The translations under genes were made by a program, and so were the position numbers. From Amycolatopsis marina (GTDB lineage: Bacteria; Actinomycetota; Actinomycetes; Mycobacteriales; Pseudonocardiaceae), in the NCBI RefSeq assembly GCF_900111885.1, contig NZ_FOKG01000007.1, positions 62,001 to 126,000 on the forward strand: a DNA stretch of 64,000 bases, written 5' to 3'. This document shows, piece after piece, positions 25,111 to 31,798 of this stretch (the first letter of the stretch is position 1; each line of letters opens with the position of its first letter). The notes beneath the pieces are model-generated. The model searched no databases. It saw only the letters and a list, made by a program, of their open reading frames with translations, and was not told the DNA's origin.

Positions 25111-26235
25111 ATGCGGGTCCTTTTCACGACCGTGGGGTTGTCCGGTCACTTCTTCCCACTCGTGCCGTTGGCCTGGGCGTGCCGGGCGGCCGGGCACGAG
25201 GTGCTGGTGGCGACCGCCGAGCACTTCGTCCCCGCGGTCGTGCGCACCGGCCTGCCGACGGTGCCGTGTGGTCCGTCGGCGGACTTCGTGGCGCTGGGCG
25301 CGGCCGACGCCGTGTCCGACAGCTTGTCGCGGCGGCGGCTCGCGCATGGCAGGTTGTTCGGCCGGATCGCGGCGAGTGGTCTGGACGGCACGTCGGCGTT
25401 GGTGCGGTCCTGGGGGCCGGACGTCGTCGTGAGCGAGCGTGCCGAGTTCGCGGGGCCGGTCGCCGCCGCGGCGCACGGGGTAGCGCGGGTCGAGCTGCGC
25501 TGGGGAGTGGCCCCGCTGACCGAGTACCGAGCCGGCGCGGCAGCGGTACTCGGTCAACTGCCCGAACCCGATTTGGTGCTTGACCCGTGGCCGCCGAGCC
25601 TGCGGCTGACGCACGCGCGGACGCACCGGAGCCTGCGACACGTGTCGTACAACGGCGACGCACGGGTGCCGGACTGGACACTCCGCCCGCGCTCGCGACC
25701 GCGGGTGTGCTTGACCCTGGGCACGGTGGTGCCGCGACTGGGCGCGGCCAGTGTGCAGAACCTGGTGGTCCCGACGCTGGAACGGTTGGCCGGGTACGGA
25801 TTCGAGCTGGTGGTCGCCGTGGCCGAGAACATCGCCGCGATGTGGCCGCCGCTGCCGGACGCCGTCCGGCACGTGGGGTACGTGCCGCTGGCTCCCGCCG
25901 TGGCGGCCTGCGACGCGCTCATCCATCACGGCGGCCAGGGCACCTCGCTGACCGCGCTGGAGGTCGGCTGTCCGCAGGTGATCCTGCCGCAGTTCGACGA
26001 TCAGCTCGACAACGCCGACGCGGTGGTCCGCGCGGGCGCCGGGCTGCGCCTGCCGCTGGCCGACCTCACTCCGGCCGCGGTGGCCGACACTTGCGCCAAG
26101 CTGCTGGCGACCCCGGCGCACGGAATTGCCGCACGGGTGGTGGCGGCGGAGATCCACGAGCAGCCGAGCCCGGTGCGGGTGGTATCCGACCTGGCGGCGC
26201 TGGTCGCTCGCACAACCCACGACAAGGTGGCCTGA
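25111..26235 (+). CDS. Glycosyltransferase (GT-B fold, short macrolide/enediyne-type)
   Basis: Protein of 374 residues starting MRVLFTTVGLSGHFFPLVPLAWACRAAGHEV. It is shorter than the other three transferases, lacking the GQWT(I/V)D element, and has a classical donor site LIHHGGQGTSLTALEVGCPQVILPQFDDQLDNADAVVRAGAG. The Asp-Gln pair in FDDQ is where family members hold the sugar. It resembles CalG- or OleD-like antibiotic transferases more than EryCIII. Placement at the end of the pentose genes suggests it attaches the branched aminopentose, or a different sugar made elsewhere. The 266 bp upstream contain no supported gene. Confidence 0.88.
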   Translation: MRVLFTTVGLSGHFFPLVPLAWACRAAGHEVLVATAEHFVPAVVRTGLPTVPCGPSADFVALGAADAVSDSLSRRRLAHGRLFGRIAASGLDGTSALVRSWGPDVVVSERAEFAGPVAAAAHGVARVELRWGVAPLTEYRAGAAAVLGQLPEPDLVLDPWPPSLRLTHARTHRSLRHVSYNGDARVPDWTLRPRSRPRVCLTLGTVVPRLGAASVQNLVVPTLERLAGYGFELVVAVAENIAAMWPPLPDAVRHVGYVPLAPAVAACDALIHHGGQGTSLTALEVGCPQVILPQFDDQLDNADAVVRAGAGLRLPLADLTPAAVADTCAKLLATPAHGIAARVVAAEIHEQPSPVRVVSDLAALVARTTHDKVA

Positions 26236-26304
26236 CCACTCGTCCACGCGAAGGTCCGCGGTGTTGGCCACCGATGACCGCGCGCGTAGCCACCTGGGTG
26301 ACAA

Positions 26305-26330
26305 GTCTACTAGTGGACGTGTCTACTAGT
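26305..26330 (+). promoter_or_regulatory. Twin GTCTACTAGT sites before the PadR gene
   Basis: GTCTACTAGT occurs at 26305-26314 and again at 26321-26330, 16 bp apart. The first with its flank reads GTCTACTAGTGGAC, a near-perfect palindrome. The second ends 4 bp before the GTG start at 26335, so TACTAG could also serve as the -10 box of a leaderless transcript. Autoregulation by the PadR protein is a natural inference. Confidence 0.55.
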
Positions 26331-26334
26331 TCGA

Positions 26335-26853
26335 GTGATTCTCGGACGCATAATCCTGGGGCTGCTCGCCATCGCACCCATGACCGGATACGACCTCAAG
26401 CGGCATTTCGACTCGACCGTGGGGCACTTCTGGGCGGCGGACAAGGCGCAGATCTATCGCACCCTTGCCCGGCTCGTCGATGAGGGGTACGCGGAGGTCG
26501 AGACGGTGGCCGGATCGGGGGCACCGGACCGGCAGGAGCACCGCATCACCGCTGCGGGACGGGTGGCTCTCGCCGCGTGGCTCGCGAGCGAGCCGGAGCG
26601 GCATGTTGAACGTGACCCGTTCCTCGCGCGGGTGTTCTTCGGTGCCGACCTCGACGATGACGGCCTCCGGTCGCTCTTCGCGCGGCGCCGCGCGGCGGTC
26701 CAGGACCAGCTGGCGCGTCTTGAGCAGATGCGAGCCGAGACCACCGCGCTCGACCGCGGCGCCCGGCTGCGTCTTGCCACGCTGGACAACGGCATCGCGC
26801 ATTTGCGCACCGAGCTCGGCTGGCTGGACGCGGTCGAGGAGGAGGTCGCGTGA
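26335..26853 (+). CDS. PadR-family transcriptional regulator
   Basis: Protein of 172 residues. An N-terminal winged helix has ILGRIILGLLAIAPMTGYDLKRHFD, then HFWAADKAQIYRTLARLVDEGYAEVE and the wing RQEHRITAAGRVALAAWL. A C-terminal helical dimerisation domain (ARRRAAVQDQLARLEQMRAE) marks the PadR-s2 (Vir-like) group. The GTG start sits right behind twin palindromic sites, suggesting a leaderless, self-regulated transcript. It overlaps the hydrolase gene by 4 nt (GTGA), so it probably controls that gene. Whether it also controls the sugar cluster to its left is not known; it marks the likely cluster edge. Confidence 0.9.
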   Translation: MILGRIILGLLAIAPMTGYDLKRHFDSTVGHFWAADKAQIYRTLARLVDEGYAEVETVAGSGAPDRQEHRITAAGRVALAAWLASEPERHVERDPFLARVFFGADLDDDGLRSLFARRRAAVQDQLARLEQMRAETTALDRGARLRLATLDNGIAHLRTELGWLDAVEEEVA

Positions 26854-27629
26854 ACGGCTTTCCCGAGGTGCACCGGCCCGAGACGGATGTGGGCCGTCCA
26901 CTGGTGCTGCTGCACGGCGGCAACGTCGCGAACTGGATGTGGGAACCGCAGCTGGCCGTGCTGACCGACCGGCTGGTGCTCACGCCGGACCTGCCGGGGT
27001 TCGGGGAGCGGGTCCGCGAGGACTGGCCGGGGCTGGATGCGGTGGCCGACGACGTGGTGGCACGAGTGACCGCCCGTGGTGTCGACGGCCCCTTCGATCT
27101 CGTCGGGCTCTCCCTGGGGGCGGTGACGGCGGTGCGTGTGTTGGCGAGGCACCCTGACCGGGTGCGCTCGGCGTTCCTCACCGGAGCGCCACTGGTGCGG
27201 CCCGGCGCCGGGGTGCGCGTGGTCGCCCGGCTGCAGCTGGCGCTGTGGGGGATGCCGTGGTTCTGGCGCACCCTTGCCGCGGCGATGAGGCTTCCGGAGG
27301 ATTCTCGCGAGCGGTATGTCACGCACGGCCTTTCGGTCAGTCGCGAGACCGCGTCCGCGATGTTCGCGGATGTGTACGCGGGCGGTGTGCCCGCGGGCGC
27401 GGGCGACTACTCCGGTCCACTGCTGGCGATCGCGGGAGAGAAGGAGGACGCGGCGGTGCGCCGCTCCCTGAAGGTGCTCGCCCAGGTCGCGCCGCAGGCA
27501 CAGTTGCGGTTCGCGTCGGGAATGCACCACGTCTGGAACATCGAAGACGTCAGCCTGTTCAACGAGGTCCTGTGCTCCTGGCTGAACGGGACCACGGACG
27601 CGCGTCTCGTCCCGTTGTCCCGGGACTGA
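26850..27629 (+). CDS. Alpha/beta hydrolase
   Basis: Protein of 259 residues with LVLLHGGNVANWMWEPQ (oxyanion loop), VGLSLGAVTAVRVLA (nucleophile Ser in GLSLG near residue 91) and MHHVWNIEDVSLFNEVLCSWL (catalytic His near the C-terminus). The acid residue should lie in LLAIAGEKEDAAVRRSL. Its GTG start overlaps the PadR stop codon, so the pair is translationally coupled and the hydrolase is probably induced by the PadR ligand. The substrate is unknown; degradation or release of a small lipophilic ester is plausible. Confidence 0.85.
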   Translation: MNGFPEVHRPETDVGRPLVLLHGGNVANWMWEPQLAVLTDRLVLTPDLPGFGERVREDWPGLDAVADDVVARVTARGVDGPFDLVGLSLGAVTAVRVLARHPDRVRSAFLTGAPLVRPGAGVRVVARLQLALWGMPWFWRTLAAAMRLPEDSRERYVTHGLSVSRETASAMFADVYAGGVPAGAGDYSGPLLAIAGEKEDAAVRRSLKVLAQVAPQAQLRFASGMHHVWNIEDVSLFNEVLCSWLNGTTDARLVPLSRD

Positions 27630-28380
27630 GCGGGCCCCGACGCCGAGGTCGCCGGTATCTGCCCGAGGGAGAACGCCCGGTTGTTCGCCGAGGGCATGGT
27701 CGAGGCGGGTCGGAGCCGACGGTACTGCTGTCGCGATTGGCGTGAGCGGGTTCGCAGCGGTACGGCGTAGCGGTGTGGGTCGGGCGACATTCCGGCGACA
27801 TGGCGTCGCTGCGACGGCAGATCAGACATCGGTGGCTTCCGCCGATACGAGATCATCTCCGGATTGCTGCGGTTGCGGGAGACCAACGCGACGGCGATGC
27901 TCGAACACTGTGGACAGTGGATGGAGCGCCTCGGTCGGCTCGCCAACTTCGACGCCGACGCACCCCGCCGAAGCAACTGGACAGACAAAGCTGACTGTTC
28001 ATCGATCGGTGACTGAAGCCGGAGATGCGCCTGCGGCATTGCCGGGTCGGCGGTTTCCGGCCGCGTGCGGGTTTCCGCGGGGAGCCGTGACCGCGTCCAC
28101 TGTGGACTTAGGCTGAGTGGTACCCGCCGTCCGGCTCCACCGACTCTCGCACGTTCGCGGCAATGCTCGGGGATGCTGAAACGACGTTGCATCGATGCGG
28201 AATCGAAACAGAAAACAAGCTCGCTGGACGCGGGTGGATCTGGGTTGGAATGCTCCCCGATCTCGCCCACGGCCGCATCAACGGCACAGCGGGACGCGCT
28301 GACCGGATATGGGCCGCTGATGGACCGTCGGCTTGTCCGGGTTCCGGTCAGACCGCCCGAGTGGGCGGTTGACCTGTGTG
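27630..28380. other. Gene-poor region with possible coding remnants
   Basis: About 750 bp lack a convincing gene. Just after the hydrolase stop one frame reads plausibly (EVAGICPRENARLFAEGMVEAGRS). Another frame from about 27828 to a TGA at 28014-28016 reads RRYEIISGLLRLRETNATAM with normal codon quality but no start codon. I do not recognise either. They may be remnants of a decayed gene. Confidence 0.35.
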
Positions 28381-28454
28381 TGCCCCCGGCAGGACTCGAA
28401 CCTGCGACCTAGAGATTAGAAGGCTCTTGCTCTATCCAGCTGAGCTACGAGGGC
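28381..28454 (-). tRNA. tRNA-Arg (anticodon TCT)
   Basis: The minus strand folds as a full cloverleaf. The acceptor stem pairs GCCCTCG with CGGGGGC plus discriminator A. The D arm is GCTC/GAGC, the anticodon loop CTTCTAA with TCT, and the T arm GCAGG-TTCGAAT-CCTGC. CCA is not encoded. The last pair of the anticodon stem (31-39) is C-T, a mismatch worth noting. TCT reads the rare AGA codon of high-GC genomes. It stands alone, about 2 kb right of the sugar cluster. Confidence 0.93.
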
Positions 28455-28633
28455 CAGTGCTGCCGACTGCCAGTGGCCATCCGCAAGCCCCTAGTTTAGT
28501 CGGCACCAATCAGTTGATCGTCCGGCACCGGCGGATCGTTTCACTCCCCGCTTCCGGATCCGGCGGCCGGCATGTCGCGCCGGGGTACGGCAGCGCTGGA
28601 TGGTGGTTCCTGCCAGCCTCCGGACCTGGGGAA

Positions 28634-28673
28634 ACCCGCGGACGCGGCGGCTTCGCCCACCGCGTCCGCGGGT
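28634..28673 (-). terminator. GC-rich hairpin downstream of the I36 inhibitor gene
   Basis: Arms 28634-28650 and 28657-28673 pair over 16 of 17 positions around a 6-nt CTTCGC loop. It lies about 110 nt past the inhibitor stop on the minus strand and well before the tRNA gene, so it probably insulates the two. Confidence 0.55.
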
Positions 28674-28779
28674 GGGACCGTGCTCGGGGACACGATCCCT
28701 TTCGGGCCCGTCGGCCGCCTGCGTCGCTTCCCCAGGAGTCGGCGGCGGACCGGCCCGGCTCGTGGGTCGGTCGTCAGGG

Positions 28780-29184
28780 TCAGTCCCAGATCTGGATGGC
28801 CCGGACGGCGAACGGCGCCTGCGGCACGAACGTCCCGTCACCCGGATAGGTGCTGAAGTCGCCCTCGGTGGCGCAGTCACGATCCTGATACACGGTCACG
28901 TAGCGGTCGGTCCGATTGACGAAGGATTTCGCGTCCATCTCCTCGGGGAGGGCCACGCATTCCTCCGGATTGGTGTTCCGCAGGTCGTGCCGGGCGATCT
29001 CCCCGCTGTGGAATTCCTCGCTCCACATGCAGAATTCGCCCTGGGCGCAATCCATTCCGGGAGGGGTGCCCTGCGGCTCCTGCTGTTGCGCGGAGGCCAA
29101 TCCCGTCCCGGTGAGCAGGGTCAACGCCGTCAGTACGATGACGCACGGCAACCGGTGGCGGAGGGACTTGGTGTGCTGCTTCAT
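28780..29184 (-). CDS. Secreted peptidase inhibitor family I36-like protein
   Basis: Protein of 134 residues. The ATG (MKQHTKSLRHRL) follows GGGGAGAATTCG. A signal peptide of about 32 residues ends at LASAQQQ. The mature part has paired cysteines (MDCAQGEFCMWSEEFHSGE; ECVALP; DRDCATEGDFSTYPG) and the W-x-x-x-x-F and Y-x-D patterns of the SMPI/I36 beta/gamma-crystallin-like fold found in Streptomyces metalloprotease inhibitors. It is exported and probably inhibits extracellular proteases or acts as a small structural protein. It stands alone between a hairpin and the LacI gene. Confidence 0.82.
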   Translation of the reverse strand: MKQHTKSLRHRLPCVIVLTALTLLTGTGLASAQQQEPQGTPPGMDCAQGEFCMWSEEFHSGEIARHDLRNTNPEECVALPEEMDAKSFVNRTDRYVTVYQDRDCATEGDFSTYPGDGTFVPQAPFAVRAIQIWD

Positions 29185-29368
29185 CGAATTCTCCCCGTTT
29201 TTCCTGTGGTTTCTTCCGCTGCAAGCGGTATGGAAACAACAGTGGCGAACGAGGAAGGAAATGTCATCCCGCAAAAATACTTCTGTGGATAAGTAGTCTC
29301 GCCGCACTCGCCAGGGTGGGAACTGTCCACAGTTCGGTGGAAATGGTTGTGCCGTTGGCGGAAGGATG

Positions 29369-30448
29369 CTATTTCGACGCCCGCCCGGTGGAGGCGCGCA
29401 CCACGAGTTCCACATCGAGCACCGTTGGCTTCGGCAGCGCCCGGCCCGCGAGCAGGTCGAGGCAGAGCCGCCCGGCCGTCCTGCCCTTGTCCACGAGATC
29501 CTGGCGGACGGTTGTGAGGGCGGGCTCGGACCACCGTGCGGGCGGCGTGTCGTCGAATCCGGCCACCGAGAGGTGCGCGGGGACGGAGAGTCCACGCTCC
29601 CTCGCCACAGCCAGGGCGGCCAGTGCCAGTTCGTCCGACATGCACAACAGGGCCGTCGGGCGCGGTTGCGTCGCCAGTAGCGCCGCGGCGCCGCTCATCG
29701 CCTGTTCCCTGGACAGACCCGAGGTCTCCCAGATGGGCACGTCGGTCGCGGGCACGCCCGCGGCCGCCAGCGTCTCCAGGTATCCGGCGAGCCGTTCCCG
29801 GTTGTCCCGGAACCGAGACCGCATCGCTTCCCGCGTGGTCAACGGCCCCCCTCGCGGCGTCGAAAGGCACTGGGCCGACAGGATCCCGAATCGCCGATGC
29901 CCCAGCTCCAGCAGGTGGCGGGCCGCCGCGACAGCGCCACCTCTGTCGTCGATCCCGACCCGCGCGGAGCCCGGCACGACGGGTTGGTCGATGACGACCA
30001 GCGGCAGCGCTCGTTCCCGGACCGCGCGCAGCGCCGGTGCGCCGTCCGCCAGCGAGTAGGCCACCGCGAGGTCCGCCTGCGCGGCCAGTACTCGTTCTGC
30101 GCGCGGGCCGCCGTCGTCCCCGCCCGGCATGAGCAGCAAAGCGTGCCCTTCCGGGTCCACCTCGGCGGCCAGCGCGTCGAGCGTGATGGACAGGGCCGGA
30201 TCGGAGAACGCGGCGGACAGCCCGGCATCGAGCATGAAGGCAATAGCGCCGCTGCGGCGGGTGGCGAGACTGCGGGCGGTCGGATTGGGCCCCGGGTATC
30301 CCAGCCGCTTCGCGACCCGCAGGATCTCCCGCCGCAGCGGCGCGGACAGCTGGTCCGGGCGGTTGTAGGCGTTGGAGATCGTTGCCCTGGACACCCCGAC
30401 CGCATCCGCGACGTCGTCCAACGTCGGCCGTCGTCTCGAGTCACCCAC
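29369..30448 (-). CDS. LacI-family transcriptional repressor
   Basis: Protein of 359 residues. An N-terminal helix-turn-helix and hinge read PTLDDVADAVGVSRATISNAYNRPDQLS and PNPTARSLATRRSGAI. A periplasmic-binding-protein-like effector domain follows, with LPLVVIDQPVVPGSARVGIDDRGGAVAAARHLLELGHRRFGIL and VAGFDDTPPARWSEPALTTVRQD. GTG start at 30448. It is divergent from an MFS transporter gene, and a LacI-type palindrome lies between them, so it very likely represses the transporter. The inducer cannot be named; LacI proteins mostly sense sugars or nucleosides. Confidence 0.93.
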   Translation of the reverse strand: MGDSRRRPTLDDVADAVGVSRATISNAYNRPDQLSAPLRREILRVAKRLGYPGPNPTARSLATRRSGAIAFMLDAGLSAAFSDPALSITLDALAAEVDPEGHALLLMPGGDDGGPRAERVLAAQADLAVAYSLADGAPALRAVRERALPLVVIDQPVVPGSARVGIDDRGGAVAAARHLLELGHRRFGILSAQCLSTPRGGPLTTREAMRSRFRDNRERLAGYLETLAAAGVPATDVPIWETSGLSREQAMSGAAALLATQPRPTALLCMSDELALAALAVARERGLSVPAHLSVAGFDDTPPARWSEPALTTVRQDLVDKGRTAGRLCLDLLAGRALPKPTVLDVELVVRASTGRASK

Positions 30449-30528
30449 CCGCGCAGTCTAGGAGTCGCACGCACAAGCCGGGCTATTTGTGCGCCGCCCG
30501 CCGGGCCCGGGCAAAACGGATGGACTTA

Positions 30529-30542
30529 CTGAAGCGCTTAAG
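30529..30542. promoter_or_regulatory. LacI-family operator palindrome
   Basis: CTGAAGCGCTTAAG is symmetrical at 12 of 14 positions around the central GCGC, matching the form of LacI/GalR operators (AAGCGCTT core). It lies in the 137-bp gap between the LacI gene and the transporter gene, 44 bp before the transporter GTG. Confidence 0.75.
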
Positions 30543-30585
30543 ACATTCTGTCGAAGTAGATCCACGTCAAATTCTGGGAGGGTTC

Positions 30586-31797
30586 GTGGACGCACAGCGG
30601 CTCGCGGTCACCGTGGTGTTCGCGATCAACGGTGCCGCGCTCGGTTCCTGGGCGCCAAGGGTGCCCGCGCTGGCCGAGCAGATCGGGGCCGAACCCGGCG
30701 CGCTCGGCCTCGCCCTGCTCGGCGCGAGCATCGGCATGCTTGTGGCGGCGATGGCGTCGGGCAGGCTGATCGAACGGTTCGGCTCCCGCGCGGTGGTCGC
30801 CGTGTCGACCATCGGGGCCAGCCTGGTCCTCCCGGCGATCGGGGCTTCCGGGTCGGTGTTCGCGCTGGGTGTCGCGCTCGCCGGTCTCGGTGTCTCGATG
30901 GGCGTGCTCGACGTCGGGATGAACACGGCAGGGGTGGTCGTCGAGCGGCGGCTGAGCAAACCGATCATGGCGACCTTCCACGCGGGCTTCAGCGGGGGAG
31001 CGCTGCTCGGTTCGGCCGCCGCGGCGCTGGCCGCGGCCAGCGACTGGACGCCCGCCCGGCACCTCACGGTCGCGGCCGTGGCCGCGCTGGTGGTGCTCGC
31101 CCTCGTGATCCGGTCGGTGCCGGGAATCGCCGTCGACACCCGGCGTTCGGCCGAGGCGCCGAGAGCGGGCGGCGCCGCTCCGGCTCGCCGCGTGGCTTTG
31201 TGGCTGCTCGCCGTCGTCGCGCTGTGCTCGGCGATCGCGGAGGGCGCGAGTTCGGACTGGTCCGCGCTGCTGCTGGTGAGCGAACAGGGTATGAGCGAGG
31301 GCGCGGCCGCGCTCGCCTTCTCCGCGTTCTCGCTCGCCATGGTGGTGGCCCGGCTCGCGGGGGCCTGGGTCCAGGCACGAATCGGCTCGACCCGGCTGCT
31401 CGTGGGAGGTGCGTTGTGTGCGGGGATCGGCCTGTGCACCGCCGCGCTGATCCCGGTCCCCACCGCCGGGTTCGCCGGTTTCGTCCTCGCGGGGGCAGGC
31501 CTCGCGGCCTCGTTCCCGGTGGCGCTCAGTCTCGCGGGAGAGGCGGGAAAGCGGGCCGACAACAGCGGCGGCGAGCGCGAGCTGGCCTTCGTCACCGCGG
31601 TCGCCTACACGGGTTTCCTCGCTGGGCCGCCGGTGATCGGCGGCATCGCGCAGGTGACCTCGCTCTCGGACTCCTTCGTCGTGGTGGGGCTCGTCGCCGC
31701 GTTGATCGCTCCCGCCGCGCTGGCCGCCGCCCGCTCGCTGCGCAGGGAGCAGGCAGGGGAGAGGACGGCCACATCGGGGTCCGGCCTACCCTCATGA
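30586..31797 (+). CDS. MFS transporter (sugar/solute type)
   Basis: Membrane protein of 403 residues. The GTG (MDAQRLAVTVVFAINGAALGSWAPRVP) follows GGGAGGG. About 12 hydrophobic segments are seen. IGMLVAAMASGRLIERFGSRAVV is the motif A loop, and LGVSMGVLDVGMNTAGVVVERRLSKPIMATFHAGFSGGALLGS is highly typical of the YbjJ/inner-membrane MFS group. It is governed by the adjacent LacI palindrome. Substrate unknown. It is followed 1 bp later by the CopD/CtaG gene, hinting at co-transcription, though that partner is conserved elsewhere without it. Confidence 0.88.
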   Translation: MDAQRLAVTVVFAINGAALGSWAPRVPALAEQIGAEPGALGLALLGASIGMLVAAMASGRLIERFGSRAVVAVSTIGASLVLPAIGASGSVFALGVALAGLGVSMGVLDVGMNTAGVVVERRLSKPIMATFHAGFSGGALLGSAAAALAAASDWTPARHLTVAAVAALVVLALVIRSVPGIAVDTRRSAEAPRAGGAAPARRVALWLLAVVALCSAIAEGASSDWSALLLVSEQGMSEGAAALAFSAFSLAMVVARLAGAWVQARIGSTRLLVGGALCAGIGLCTAALIPVPTAGFAGFVLAGAGLAASFPVALSLAGEAGKRADNSGGERELAFVTAVAYTGFLAGPPVIGGIAQVTSLSDSFVVVGLVAALIAPAALAAARSLRREQAGERTATSGSGLPS

Positions 31798-31798
31798 G

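Noticed and set aside
1..26235. Polyketide synthase or peptide synthetase in the window
   Set aside because: No ketosynthase, acyltransferase, adenylation or carrier-protein motif was seen; only sugar, transfer and accessory genes are present.
28376..28849. ORF of 157 codons running across the tRNA
   Set aside because: It reads through the tRNA gene on the opposite strand and has no family features or ribosome site.
27630..30448. Integrated mobile element at the tRNA
   Set aside because: No integrase, transposase or duplicated tRNA end is visible in either direction.
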